This document shows, piece after piece, positions 25,496 to 34,539 of a DNA stretch of 57,567 bases (positions are counted from its first letter, which is position 1; each line of letters starts with the position of its first letter). Where the stretch lies: assembly GCA_902799045.1 (NCBI GenBank), contig CADBZH010000026.1:1-57567 (forward strand), in the 5' to 3' direction. Source of the DNA: an uncultured Eubacteriales bacterium (lineage in GTDB: Bacteria; Bacillota; Clostridia; Christensenellales; Aristaeellaceae). Below the pieces are notes generated by a model that was not told where the DNA came from, searched no databases, and was given only the letters and a program-made list of their open reading frames with translations. A program made the position numbers and the translations under genes.

Positions 25496-28150
25496 ATGAA
25501 GCCCTATCTTGAGGAAAAAGAAGCAGTTCTTTCCCAAACTGGTTCGTCGATGACGGGCCTGAGCGACGCGGAAGCGTCCGAACGGTTGAGACAAAACGGC
25601 CCCAACAAGCTGAAGGAAGGCAAGAAGGACAGCCTTCTGGTCAAGTTCCTCGGAGAATTGAAGGACCCGATGACCATCGTGCTGATCGTGGCCGCGGTGG
25701 TCAGCGCCATCACCGCGCTGTACGCCGGCGAGAGCCTGACGGACACGATGATCATCCTGGCGGTGGTGCTGATCAACGCCTGCCTGGGCGTCTACCAGGA
25801 GAGCAAGGCCGAGGCGGCCATCGAGGCGCTGCAGCAGATCGCCGCCGCCACGGCGAAGGTGGTCCGCGGCGGCCACCAGAAGACCGTCCGGGCCGACGAG
25901 GTTGTCGTGGGCGACGTGCTGATTCTGGAGGCCGGCGATGCCGTGCCCGCGGATGCCCGCGTCGTGGAGTGCGCCTCCATGAAGACCCAGGAGGCCGCCC
26001 TGACCGGCGAGTCCACCGACGTGGAGAAGCAGAGCGAGGCCCTGACCGCCGCGGAGAACGGGGATGTCTCCCTGGGCGACAGGAAGAACATGGTCTACAT
26101 GGGCTCCATCGTCACCTATGGCCGCGGTCACGCCGTGGTCACCGGAACCGGCATGAACACGGAGATGGGCGCCATCGCCGATCAGCTGGCCAGCGCGAAG
26201 GACGAGGAGACGCCCCTTCAGGTCAAACTGAACGAGCTGTCGCGCAAGCTCTCGTTCATGATCCTGGTGATCTGCGCCTTCGTGTTCATCGTCAACCTGG
26301 TCAGAAGCGGCGGCAAGGCGGTGCTGGACACGTTCATGGTGGCCGTCTCGCTGGCCGTCGCGGCGATTCCCGAGGGCTTGAGCGCGGTCGTGACGATCCT
26401 GCTGTCCATCGGCGTGACCAAGATGAGCAAAAACCACGCCATCATTCGCAAGCTCACGGCGGTGGAAACGCTGGGCTGCACGCAGATCATCTGCTCGGAC
26501 AAGACCGGCACGCTGACGCAGAACAGGATGACAGTGGTCAGGAAGGTCGCCGGGGACGAGACCTTGCTCCTGACCGCCATGGCGCTGTGCTCCGACGCGG
26601 AGCTGGAGAACGGCGAGGCGGTGGGCGAGGCCACGGAATGCGCGCTGGTCAACTGCGCGAACCAGAATGGGATGCCCAAGAACCGCCTCAGCGAGGATCT
26701 GCCCCGCGTGGACGAGGCGCCCTTCGACTCCCTGCGCAAGATGATGTCCACGCTGCACCGGGCCAAAGCCGGACAGGGCTTCATACAGTTCACCAAGGGC
26801 GCCCCGGACGAGGTGCTGCGCCGCTGCACCCATATCTGGCAGGACGGCAGGGCCGTTCCCCTGACCGAGACGCAGCGAGCGCAGATCCTCGCCGAAAACA
26901 AGACCATGGCCGACCAGGCGCTTCGCGTGCTGGCGGCGGGGCAGCGCATCTATGACGAACGGCCGGGCTCCAACGCGCCCGAGGCCTGGGAGCAGGGCCT
27001 GACCTGGATCGGCATGTGCGGCATGATCGACCCCATCCGCCCCGAGGTGAAGGACGCCATCGAAAAGTGCCGCAGCGCCGGCATCCGCCCGATCATGATC
27101 ACCGGCGACCACAAGGACACGGCCACGGCCATCGCCCGGGATCTGGGCATCCTGGAGCCGGGCCAGATGGCCATCACGGGCGCGGAGCTGGACGCCATCC
27201 CCGACGACGTGTTCGCCAGGGACGTGCAGCGCTATTCCGTCTATGCCCGCGTCCAGCCGGAGAACAAGGTGCGCATCGTCAACGCCTGGAAGGCCCTGGG
27301 CAAGGTCACCGCAATGACCGGCGACGGCGTCAACGACGCGCCCTCCATAAAGAGCGCGGACATCGGCGTGGGCATGGGCATCACGGGCACCGACGTGACC
27401 AAGTCCGTGGCGGACATGATCCTGACCGATGACAATTTCGCCACCATCGTCTCGGCGGTGGGCGAAGGCCGGCGCATCTACGACAACATCCGAAAGGCGA
27501 TCCAGTTCCTGCTGTCGGCGAACCTTGCCGAGGTGCTGGCAGTGTTCGCCGCCACGCTGATGGGCTTCTCGATCCTCAAGCCCGTGCACATCCTCTGGAT
27601 CAACCTGATCACCGACACCTTCCCGGCCATCGCGCTGGGCATGGAGGACGCGGAGAAGGAGGTCATGCGGCGGCCTCCCCGCGACAGGAGCGAGAGCATT
27701 TTCAGCGGCGCGATGGGCTTTGACATCGTGTTCCAGGGGTTCGTCATCGCCGCCGTGACCGTGTTCAGCTTCTTTGTGGGCTGCAGGATGGAATCCGGCC
27801 TGTGGATGATCGGGGAATCCAGGGTGGGCATGACCATGGCGTTTCTCACGCTCAGCATGATCGAAATCTTCCACTCGTTCAACATGCGCTCACGCGTCGC
27901 CTCGCTGTTCTCCATGAAAAAGCAGAACGGCATGCTGTGGCTCACGCTGGCATTTTCGCTGCTGATCACGGCTGCGGTGGTGTTCATCCCGTTCCTGAAC
28001 AGCACCTTCTCCTTCCGGCCCATCACCTTCGTCCAGTACCTGATCGCCTTGGCGATGGCCCTGACCGTGATTCCGATCGTGGAAATCGAGAAGGCGGTCC
28101 GCCGCCGGACGCTGCGCCTGAAAACGCGCCCTGACGGCTCGAGGATGTGA
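25496..28150 (+). CDS. P-type Ca2+-transporting ATPase (SERCA/PMCA type, P2)
   Basis: The protein has 884 residues, the normal size for bacterial P2-type calcium pumps, with AAAGGAGG before the ATG. It has the N-terminal cation-ATPase segment (GLSDAEASERLRQNGPN), TGES (170-173), the M4 motif AAIPEGLSAVV that contributes to the Ca site, the phosphorylation motif DKTGTLT (Asp335), KGAPDEVL (nucleotide binding) and TGDGVNDAPS. M5 and M6 contain ANLAEVLAVF and NLITDTFPA, which fit a Ca2+ or Mn2+ specificity. It exports the ion at the cost of ATP in the cell membrane. The next gene starts five bases later. Confidence 0.95.
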   Translation: MKPYLEEKEAVLSQTGSSMTGLSDAEASERLRQNGPNKLKEGKKDSLLVKFLGELKDPMTIVLIVAAVVSAITALYAGESLTDTMIILAVVLINACLGVYQESKAEAAIEALQQIAAATAKVVRGGHQKTVRADEVVVGDVLILEAGDAVPADARVVECASMKTQEAALTGESTDVEKQSEALTAAENGDVSLGDRKNMVYMGSIVTYGRGHAVVTGTGMNTEMGAIADQLASAKDEETPLQVKLNELSRKLSFMILVICAFVFIVNLVRSGGKAVLDTFMVAVSLAVAAIPEGLSAVVTILLSIGVTKMSKNHAIIRKLTAVETLGCTQIICSDKTGTLTQNRMTVVRKVAGDETLLLTAMALCSDAELENGEAVGEATECALVNCANQNGMPKNRLSEDLPRVDEAPFDSLRKMMSTLHRAKAGQGFIQFTKGAPDEVLRRCTHIWQDGRAVPLTETQRAQILAENKTMADQALRVLAAGQRIYDERPGSNAPEAWEQGLTWIGMCGMIDPIRPEVKDAIEKCRSAGIRPIMITGDHKDTATAIARDLGILEPGQMAITGAELDAIPDDVFARDVQRYSVYARVQPENKVRIVNAWKALGKVTAMTGDGVNDAPSIKSADIGVGMGITGTDVTKSVADMILTDDNFATIVSAVGEGRRIYDNIRKAIQFLLSANLAEVLAVFAATLMGFSILKPVHILWINLITDTFPAIALGMEDAEKEVMRRPPRDRSESIFSGAMGFDIVFQGFVIAAVTVFSFFVGCRMESGLWMIGESRVGMTMAFLTLSMIEIFHSFNMRSRVASLFSMKKQNGMLWLTLAFSLLITAAVVFIPFLNSTFSFRPITFVQYLIALAMALTVIPIVEIEKAVRRRTLRLKTRPDGSRM

Positions 28151-28154
28151 TTCA

Positions 28155-28742
28155 ATGAAAACGGCTTCCATTGTCATCAACGCGGTCATCGCCGCCGCCA
28201 CGCTCGTCATACTCGTGCGGTTTTTCCGCAAGGACGGCGAATGGCAGCTTCGGGGAGGGCTAAAGGCGTTTCGCTATTTCACGGTCCTCTCCAACGCCTT
28301 TTGCGCCGTCGCGGCGCTGATGATGGCGGTCGGGCAGCTCGGCGGCGCCCCGTCGCGGCTTGTTCTGCTGATGAAATACCTGGGAACGGTTTCGGTCACG
28401 GTGACGCTTTTGACGGTGTTTCTGTTCCTGGGGCCCACCCAGGGCGGCTACGGCGAGCTGCTGCGAGGCGAAAACCTCTACATGCACCTGATCGGGCCGG
28501 TGCTCGCGATCGTGTCGTACCGCTTTCTGGAGAGACAGGATATGACCTTCGCGACGGCGCTGACGGGGCTTGTGCCGGTGCTGCTCTACGGGGCGCTGTA
28601 CCTCTATAGGGTCGTGCTCTCGCCCGGGGACAGCCGATGGGAGGATTTCTACGGCTTCAACAAGAGCGGCAGGTGGCCGATCTCCTGCGCGATGATGATC
28701 GCCGGGACATTCGTCGTCTGCCTGCTGCTGTGGATCGGGTGA
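28155..28742 (+). CDS. Six-helix integral membrane protein, function unknown
   Basis: A 195-residue protein with about six hydrophobic helices, encoded five bases after the calcium pump and probably cotranscribed with it. Polar features include YFTVLSN in the second helix, the NLYMHLIGPVLAIVSYRF segment with a His inside a helix, and FYGFNKSGRWP before the last helix. The pattern is reminiscent of Pr6Pr-type membrane proteins, but I would not name it on this alone. Confidence 0.7.
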   Translation: MKTASIVINAVIAAATLVILVRFFRKDGEWQLRGGLKAFRYFTVLSNAFCAVAALMMAVGQLGGAPSRLVLLMKYLGTVSVTVTLLTVFLFLGPTQGGYGELLRGENLYMHLIGPVLAIVSYRFLERQDMTFATALTGLVPVLLYGALYLYRVVLSPGDSRWEDFYGFNKSGRWPISCAMMIAGTFVVCLLLWIG

Positions 28743-28773
28743 AGTCTCCCGCGCCGTCGCGCATGTGATATAA

Positions 28774-29007
28774 ATGACCGGCGCCACCGCCGATCGCTAC
28801 ATGATTCCGGAGCGCGGCTATCTCAGGGCCGGCTATTACGCCGACCTGACGGTGTTTGACGAGGAGGCCCTGCACGGCGGCACGCCGGATCAGGAAAAAC
28901 CCTTCGGCATCGAAAAGGTGTTCATCAACGGCAGGCTGGTCCTGGATGAAGGAAAGCTGGACCGGGAGGCCCTCAGAACGTCCGGAAGAGCCATCCGGAT
29001 CTCCTGA
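28774..29007 (+). pseudogene. C-terminal remnant of a D-aminoacylase/amidohydrolase
   Basis: The 77 codons read like the tail of an N-acyl-D-amino-acid deacylase: MTGATADRYMIPERG, then the metallo-hydrolase C-terminal strand GYYADLTVFDEEAL and VFINGRLVLDEG. Those enzymes have about 500 residues, and the catalytic barrel is absent. An in-frame TAA lies directly before the ATG, and upstream is an unrelated membrane-protein gene. It is a decayed fragment, although a short peptide could still be made. Confidence 0.75.
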
Positions 29008-29064
29008 TCCGGAGGAGACGGAAGGCGCGAGGGCGGGCATCCATCGGACCGGGGCACGCGGCGC

Positions 29065-29093
29065 TTGCAGAACGGCGGAAAATATGATACTAT
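29065..29093 (+). promoter_or_regulatory. Promoter for the ABC transporter operon
   Basis: TTGCAG and TACTAT are separated by 17 bases, about 65 bases before the permease start codon. Confidence 0.55.
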
Positions 29094-29159
29094 AACTGTA
29101 TTGTGTTACATATTTGGAAGAGGGATCAGTCAATTATCTCAGAGGAAGGATGATCGCAT

Positions 29160-29837
29160 ATGTCTTTGAGCGACAAGCTCTATAAGATCCTCATCCAGGG
29201 CGGCTCCTGGAAGACCATTCTGGGTGGCCTGTGGGTCACGATCCAAATCTCCGCGCTGGCCCTGGTGCTGGGCACGGTGCTGGGCGCGGTGATCTGCCTG
29301 CTGCGCACGCGGAAGAACCCCGTCGCCCGGGGCATCGCCTCGGTGTATATCGCCATACTGCGGGGCACGCCGGTGCTGATGCTGCTGCTTCTGCTGTACT
29401 ATGGCGTGTTCGCCCGGGCGAATCTGAACCCGGTGACGGTGGCGGTGTTCACGTTCGCGCTGAACGTGTCCGCCCATGTGGCGGAGCTGCTGCGCTCGGC
29501 GCTGGAAGCCGCCGACCACGGGCAGGCCGAGGCCGCGCGGACGCTGGGCTTCTCCGCCTGGGATACCTTCCGGATCATCACGCTGCCGCAGGTGCTGCGC
29601 ATCGCCAAGCCGGTCTACCAGTCCACCATTGTGAACCTGATCCAGTGGACCAGCGTGGTTGGCTACGTGACCATCACTGACCTGACCCGCGTCATCAACA
29701 ACACGGCCTCGCGCACCATGCAGCCGCTGCTGACCATCTGCATCGGCATGTTGATCTACCTGGCGTTGTCCTATATCGTGTTCGGCCTGTTTGCGCTGAC
29801 GGATAAGATGAAGAAGAGGGGAGGCGAAACGGCATGA
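29160..29837 (+). CDS. Polar amino acid ABC transporter permease
   Basis: The protein has 225 residues, with AGGAAGGA upstream of the ATG. It is a HisM/GlnP-type permease with about five helices. Signature regions are LYKILIQGGSWKTILGGLWV at the N-terminus, RGTPVLMLLLLLYYG, and the EAA loop AARTLGFSAWDTFRIITLP that contacts the ATPase. Only one permease gene is present, so it would act as a homodimer. The stop overlaps the start of the ATPase gene by four bases. Confidence 0.93.
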   Translation: MSLSDKLYKILIQGGSWKTILGGLWVTIQISALALVLGTVLGAVICLLRTRKNPVARGIASVYIAILRGTPVLMLLLLLYYGVFARANLNPVTVAVFTFALNVSAHVAELLRSALEAADHGQAEAARTLGFSAWDTFRIITLPQVLRIAKPVYQSTIVNLIQWTSVVGYVTITDLTRVINNTASRTMQPLLTICIGMLIYLALSYIVFGLFALTDKMKKRGGETA

Positions 29838-30931
29838 GCCTGATCGAAGTGAAGGGCCTGAGGAAATCCTTCGGCAGCCTGGAGGTATTGAAGGGCGTCG
29901 ACCTGAGCGTGGAGCAGGGCGAGCGGATCGCCATCATCGGCGGCTCCGGCTGCGGCAAGAGCGTGTTCCTGCGCTCGCTGTGCCTGCTGGAGAAGCCGAC
30001 CGCCGGGCAGGTGTTCATCGATGGCAAGGAGATCACCGCCGCCAAGGGCGGCCAGGTGGACGAAATCCGCCGCAGCATGGGCATGGTCTTCCAGAAGTTC
30101 CACCTGTTCAGCGAGATGGACGTGATGGACAACCTGTGCCTGGCCCCGACGCGGATACTGAAAATGCCCCGCGAGGAGGCGGAAAAAAAGGCCATGGAGC
30201 TGCTGGGGCAGGTCGGCCTCGCCAGCCGCGCCCACGCCTGGCCCACGGTGCTCTCCGGCGGTCAGCAGCAGCGCATCGCCATCTGCCGCTGCCTGATGAT
30301 GGAGCCGAAGGTGCTGCTGTTCGACGAGCCGACCTCCGCACTCGACCCCACGATGGTGGGCGAGGTGCTGGCCGTGATCCGCATGCTGGCCAAGCGGGAT
30401 CTGAGCATGCTGATCGTGACGCACGAGATGAACTTCGCCCGCGAGGTGGCCAGCCGCGTGCTGTACTTTGCCGACGGCGGCATCTATGAGCAGGGCACGC
30501 CCGATGAGATCTTCGACGCGCCGAAGCGCGAGAAGACCATCGCCTTCATCAACAAGATCAAGTATTTTACCTACGAGATCGACCGCCAGGACTTCGACCT
30601 GATGCAGCTCCAGGGCGGCATCCAGAATTTCGGCGAGAAGTACGGCCTGAATCAGAAGCGCACCTACCGGCTGCAGATCTGCTGTGAGGAGCTGATCTAT
30701 GAGCTGCTGAGCCACTGCTATCCCAACCGGAATGACGTGGATCTGAAGCTGACGGTCTCCCACGCGGAAGCCGACGGCGCGACGCGCATCGCCATCAACT
30801 GCGGCGGCGCGGCCTACAACCCCTTCGAGCAGGACGAGGATGGCCTGGGCGTGACGATCCTGAAGAAAATGGCCACGCAGCTGGATTACCGGCTGGAGGG
30901 CGGACGGAACGTCATCGACATCTCCCTGTAG
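29834..30931 (+). CDS. Amino acid ABC transporter ATPase with C-terminal RsbW-like (degenerate GHKL) domain
   Basis: The protein has 365 residues, against about 240-250 for a normal GlnQ/HisP ATPase. Residues 1-245 are the ATPase: Walker A GGSGCGKSVF (36-45), signature LSGGQQQR (about 141), Walker B LLFDEPTSALDP and the VTHEM histidine. Residues about 250-365 resemble the anti-sigma/GHKL ATPase fold. CCEELIYELLSHCY matches the RsbW helix usually reading SEAvtNAvkHaY, but the N-box Asn is Glu; NCGGAAYNPFE stands where D-x-G is expected, and DGLGVTIL keeps the GLG turn. ATP binding by this second domain is doubtful. It may bind a regulator or gate transport. A copy of its last 41 residues lies at 32163-32288. 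Confidence 0.9.
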   Translation: MSLIEVKGLRKSFGSLEVLKGVDLSVEQGERIAIIGGSGCGKSVFLRSLCLLEKPTAGQVFIDGKEITAAKGGQVDEIRRSMGMVFQKFHLFSEMDVMDNLCLAPTRILKMPREEAEKKAMELLGQVGLASRAHAWPTVLSGGQQQRIAICRCLMMEPKVLLFDEPTSALDPTMVGEVLAVIRMLAKRDLSMLIVTHEMNFAREVASRVLYFADGGIYEQGTPDEIFDAPKREKTIAFINKIKYFTYEIDRQDFDLMQLQGGIQNFGEKYGLNQKRTYRLQICCEELIYELLSHCYPNRNDVDLKLTVSHAEADGATRIAINCGGAAYNPFEQDEDGLGVTILKKMATQLDYRLEGGRNVIDISL

Positions 30932-30993
30932 ACCCCCAAACAAAGGAATGCGCCGCAAGGCATTTTCCAATACATTTCAAGGAGGACAACTCT

Positions 30994-32013
30994 ATGAAGA
31001 GACTCGTTTCCCTGACCCTGGCCCTGATGCTGGCGCTGTGCGCGCTGGCCGTTCCCACAATGGCGGAGGAAGTCGTCGTAAAGGAAGGCGTCCTTACGCA
31101 GCTGAACTGGACGGACGAAGAACTGGAATCGGCAAGTAACATCGTGGTCCCGATGCTGATTCTCGATGCGCCCCAAGATGGCGGAGAGAGTGAAGCCGAA
31201 GCCCAGCCCGCGATCAAATACGATGAGGTGTATTATGATACGCTGGATGCCATGCTGATGGCGCTGAATGTCGGGGACATCGACGAAATCAGCATCAACT
31301 ACGCCACGGCGAGATATCTGGAGGCCACAAACGATAATTACGCCATCATGTATCGTCCCGATGAACTGGCAAATGACACCGCGATCGAACAGTTCATCAT
31401 TAGCATGCTCACCTACAATTACGCCTTCCTGCTGATGGAGGATCATGCCGACCTGCGGGACGCGCTGAACGGCGCCATCGCCGAAATGAAGGCGGACGGC
31501 ACGCTGGATGAGCTGGTTCAGACCCAGATCGAGGCCGCGATCAACGGCGAAGAAATCGCGCCGGTTGAGATGCCCAGCATCGAAGGCGCGGAGACAATCC
31601 GCGTGGCCGTGACCGGCTCCATGCCGCCCCTGGACTACGTGGCCGCCGATGGCACGCCCGCGGGCTTCAGCACCGCCGTGATGGCGGAGATCAGCCGCCG
31701 CCTTGGCAAGAACGTGGAGTTCGAGGTGGTGGACAGCGTGGGTCGCGCCACCGCCCTGGCCTCCGGCACCGTGGATGCGGTGTTCTGGACGATCACGAAC
31801 GACATTGCGCAGAAGGCCGCCGACATGAGCCGTGAGGAGCGGCAGGAACTGAGCAGAAGCTTCAATCCCACGGATGAGGAGAAGCAATACATGAAGCAGT
31901 TCGACGCTGCCTTTGATGTTTCCACCCTGAGCAGCCAGGATAAGCCGGAAGGCACGATCGTCACCGATCCGTATTTCAGCGATTATACCACTGTGGTGAT
32001 CAAGAATTCATAG
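30994..32013 (+). CDS. Secreted substrate-binding protein with swapped lobe order, copy 1
   Basis: The protein has 339 residues, with AAGGAGG before the ATG. The signal peptide (MKRLVSLTLALMLALCALAV) probably ends at TMA-EE; no lipobox is obvious. The first half holds a segment usually found late in family-3 binding proteins (YYDTLDAMLMALNVGDID, then ADLRDALNGAIAEMKADGTL). The second half holds the usual N-terminal lobe (IRVAVTGSMPPLDYVAADG, GFSTAVMAEISRRLG, then ALASGTVDAVFW) and ends at TDPYFSDYTTVVI. The lobes are therefore in reversed order relative to HisJ/GlnH. It is the likely ligand receptor for the permease and ATPase just upstream. An insert near residues 270-300 is not shared with copies 2 and 4. 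Confidence 0.85.
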   Translation: MKRLVSLTLALMLALCALAVPTMAEEVVVKEGVLTQLNWTDEELESASNIVVPMLILDAPQDGGESEAEAQPAIKYDEVYYDTLDAMLMALNVGDIDEISINYATARYLEATNDNYAIMYRPDELANDTAIEQFIISMLTYNYAFLLMEDHADLRDALNGAIAEMKADGTLDELVQTQIEAAINGEEIAPVEMPSIEGAETIRVAVTGSMPPLDYVAADGTPAGFSTAVMAEISRRLGKNVEFEVVDSVGRATALASGTVDAVFWTITNDIAQKAADMSREERQELSRSFNPTDEEKQYMKQFDAAFDVSTLSSQDKPEGTIVTDPYFSDYTTVVIKNS

Positions 32014-32162
32014 GAAGCCATGCAGTAACAGAATCGGAACCCATGGGACGGCTTGTTCTCCCTGACCACCGGCAATGGGTGTCAGGGAGAACATCCATGC
32101 CACATGCCGGCGGGGACGCTTCTCCCAAGCACAGGGGACGTCCCCTTTGGGATCTACCGGCC

Positions 32163-32288
32163 GGAGCGGCCTACAACCCCTTCGAGCAGGACGAGGAAGG
32201 CCTGGGCGTGACGATCCTGAAGAGCATGGCCACGCAGCTGGACTGGCGGCTGGAGCCTGGCCGGAACCTCATCGACATATCGCTGTAG
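32163..32288 (+). pseudogene. Duplicated fragment of the ABC-ATPase/RsbW-like C-terminus
   Basis: The 41 codons before TAG match the last residues of the ATPase at 29834-30931 at 36 of 41 positions (GAAYNPFEQDEEGLGVTILK, then the GRNLIDISL end). No start or upstream domain remains. The fragment sits 74 bases before binding-protein copy 2, just as the complete ATPase gene sits before copy 1. This shows that the ATPase-binding protein unit was once duplicated in tandem and the second ATPase was lost. A short palindrome, AGGGGACGTCCCCT, lies just upstream at 32133-32146. Confidence 0.88.
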
Positions 32289-32362
32289 GCGACGCGCGGC
32301 GGAAGCTGACGCTGCGCGCGTTTCCAGAATACCATCTTCTCAAGCAGAATGGAGGCATTACT

Positions 32363-33202
32363 ATGAAGAGGTTTTTTGCGATACTCACTGTGCTGGTGCT
32401 CTCGCTTACCCCGATGAACGGCTGTCTGGCGGAGGGAGAGAGCGCGCTGGGCCTGCTGTCGCCCCAGGGGGTTTCCGAGGACGAGCTGAACGATAACCTG
32501 AAGGATATCCTGTTCAACGTCCTGCCCTTCTCCGGCTACAGGTTTTTTGATACCTTCAACAGCATGATTACGGCGCTGAACAGCGGTACCATTGCGGGCA
32601 TTGAGACCGATGAATACGTGGCCGGCTACATTTTCTCGCACCTGGACGGCTTTGCATCGTACACGACGGACGCGCTCCCCGAGTACCACGTGGGCTATTC
32701 CATGCTGCTGCGCGAGGAGGACACGGAACTCCGGGATCGCATCTCAGGCGCTATTGCGGATATGAAGGCGGACGGAACGCTGGATCGCCTGAAGGCGCTT
32801 TACATCGATGACTGCATTGCCGGTAAGGAACCTGAAGCGATGGTTCCGGAGCAGATTGACGGCGCGGAGACGCTCGTGGTCGCCGTGACAGGGGATCGGC
32901 CGCCGATGGACTATTTCTCCGCCGACGGCACGCCGATTGGCTTCAATACCGCGCTTGCGGTCGAAGTTGCAGACCGGCTCGGCATGAACGTTCAGTTCGT
33001 TTCGGTGGATTCCGGAGCGCGGGCCGTCGCGCTGGCCTCGGAGAGCGCGGACGTGGTTTTCTGGTCGGTCCTGGGCGACTTTAACAACTGGGAGAAGGCC
33101 AGCGAGGAGGATCAGCCCGAAAACACCATCCTGACGGAGCCCTATCTCACGGGCATCGAGTGCTATGTGGTCCGGGAAGACTCGTCGATAGCCGCAGATT
33201 GA
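32363..33202 (+). CDS. Secreted substrate-binding protein with swapped lobe order, copy 2
   Basis: The ATG at 32363 has GGAGG seven bases upstream, giving 279 residues; the longer frame runs through the ATPase fragment and was rejected. The signal peptide ends near CLA-EG. The order of segments is as in copy 1: FFDTFNSMITALNSGTIAG and TELRDRISGAIADMKADGTL first, then LVVAVTGDRPPMDYFSADG, GFNTALAVEVADRLGMNV and ALASESADVVFW. It closes with ILTEPYLTGIECYVV. Copies 2 and 4 share a short GDF-NWE segment near the C-terminus. A hairpin follows at 33211-33264. Confidence 0.85.
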   Translation: MKRFFAILTVLVLSLTPMNGCLAEGESALGLLSPQGVSEDELNDNLKDILFNVLPFSGYRFFDTFNSMITALNSGTIAGIETDEYVAGYIFSHLDGFASYTTDALPEYHVGYSMLLREEDTELRDRISGAIADMKADGTLDRLKALYIDDCIAGKEPEAMVPEQIDGAETLVVAVTGDRPPMDYFSADGTPIGFNTALAVEVADRLGMNVQFVSVDSGARAVALASESADVVFWSVLGDFNNWEKASEEDQPENTILTEPYLTGIECYVVREDSSIAAD

Positions 33203-33210
33203 GGTCGCGC

Positions 33211-33264
33211 ACAGGGGACGGTTCTCTGCGCTGAAGAGGCAGAGACAGGGAACCGTCCCTTTTG
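33211..33264 (+). terminator. Hairpin with T-run between binding-protein genes
   Basis: AGGGGACGGTT and CTCTGC on the left pair with GCAGAG and AACCGTCCCT on the right, followed by TTTT. Related pieces with CACAGGG and GTCCC lie at 32131-32150 and 34403-34420, so this hairpin belongs to a local repeat family placed between the binding-protein genes. Confidence 0.6.
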
Positions 33265-33373
33265 GGCACAACAGGCTAAGGCAGCCGCTGAATCATTCCC
33301 ACACCGATTCTGCGGCGCCTTTTCCGGCATCTGTTTCTTGCAGATTTCTCGATTTACCTAAGGAGGAAGACCA

Positions 33374-34390
33374 ATGAAAAAACTGATTTTGCTGACGCTG
33401 GCCATGATGTTGGCGCTGTGTGTGCTGATGCCTGCGCTGGCCGAGGGTACCATCAAGCGCATCGGCACGCTGCAAATGCTGAACATGACCGAGACGGAAT
33501 ACGCCGCCGTGCAGAAGCTGCGCGCCAGGATCGGCAAGATGATGAACGAGGAAGGCGTTCCCGCCGAGCATCCCTACTACGACGGCATGCTGGATGAAGA
33601 GCCGGAGATCGTTTTCTTCGACAGCCTGGACAGCATGCTTATGGCGCTGGACGCCGATCAGATCGACGCCATCGATCTGAACCGAAGCACCGCGAAATAC
33701 CTGTGTGCCAACAATGACAGGCTGGCGATCCTGATGGATTACAGCGACCCTGATGAAAACATGCTGTCAGAATTCGCGTTAAACGGCCCCATGGGCTTCG
33801 ATTTTTCGATGATGCTCCAGGAGGAAAACCAGTCCCTGGCGGACGAGCTGTCCGAGGCGATCGATTCCATCGACGAGGACGAGCTTGAGGCGCTCACGGA
33901 GAAATACATCACCGGCGCGATCAACGGCGAGATTCCTTCCGTTGAGCTGCCTGTTATCGAAGGGGCGGAGACGATCCGCGTGGCCGTGACCGGCGATCTG
34001 CCGCCCATGGACTATGTGAGCGCCGACGGCCAGCCCGCGGGCTTTAACGTTGCCATCCTGGCGGAGATCAGTGCGCGCATCGGCAGGAATATCGAACTTG
34101 TGCCCATCAATGCCGCTGCTCGCCCCGTGGCCCTTTCCTCCGGCACGGTGGACGTGGTGTTCTGGAGCCGCAGCTGCATGGGGGTGAACGAAGCCAGGGA
34201 CAATGATTTCCAGCTGGATACGGTGCTCGTTCCCGAGGACGAGGCTGATCAGGAGATGCTGGAGAAGATCGAAACCGAAATCTTGCCTGATTTCGATTAT
34301 GCTGTCTACGCAGACAAGGATATCCCGGATGGGCTGATCGTCACCGCATGCTACTATACCGACAGCACCGTGCTGGTGTCCAAGCAGTAA
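33374..34390 (+). CDS. Secreted substrate-binding protein with swapped lobe order, copy 3
   Basis: The protein has 338 residues, with AAGGAGGAAG before the ATG. The signal peptide ends at ALA-EG. The early segment is FFDSLDSMLMALDADQIDA, followed by a helix corresponding to the late helix of normal binding proteins (LADELSEAIDSIDEDELEAL). The second half is IRVAVTGDLPPMDYVSADG, GFNVAILAEISARIGRNI and ALSSGTVDVVFW, with a C-terminal strand VTACYYTDSTVLVS. Like copy 1 it has an extra stretch before that strand. It is distinct enough from the others to suggest a different ligand. Confidence 0.85.
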   Translation: MKKLILLTLAMMLALCVLMPALAEGTIKRIGTLQMLNMTETEYAAVQKLRARIGKMMNEEGVPAEHPYYDGMLDEEPEIVFFDSLDSMLMALDADQIDAIDLNRSTAKYLCANNDRLAILMDYSDPDENMLSEFALNGPMGFDFSMMLQEENQSLADELSEAIDSIDEDELEALTEKYITGAINGEIPSVELPVIEGAETIRVAVTGDLPPMDYVSADGQPAGFNVAILAEISARIGRNIELVPINAAARPVALSSGTVDVVFWSRSCMGVNEARDNDFQLDTVLVPEDEADQEMLEKIETEILPDFDYAVYADKDIPDGLIVTACYYTDSTVLVSKQ

Positions 34391-34539
34391 TCGTAGAGCG
34401 CGCACAGGGAACCGTCCCTTCTGGGCCTGCTGGATTATCGCTGCCCATACCACAGAAACCGGATCAGCATTGCGCTTTGATGGCGCTTGCCAGTGAGCGG
34501 GATGCCGATTTGGATAAATAAACACGGAGGTATACCACA

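Noticed and set aside
32075-32362. N-terminal extension of binding-protein copy 2
   Set aside because: The extension reads through intergenic repeats and the ATPase fragment in another frame, and a signal peptide with a good ribosome-binding site starts at 32363.
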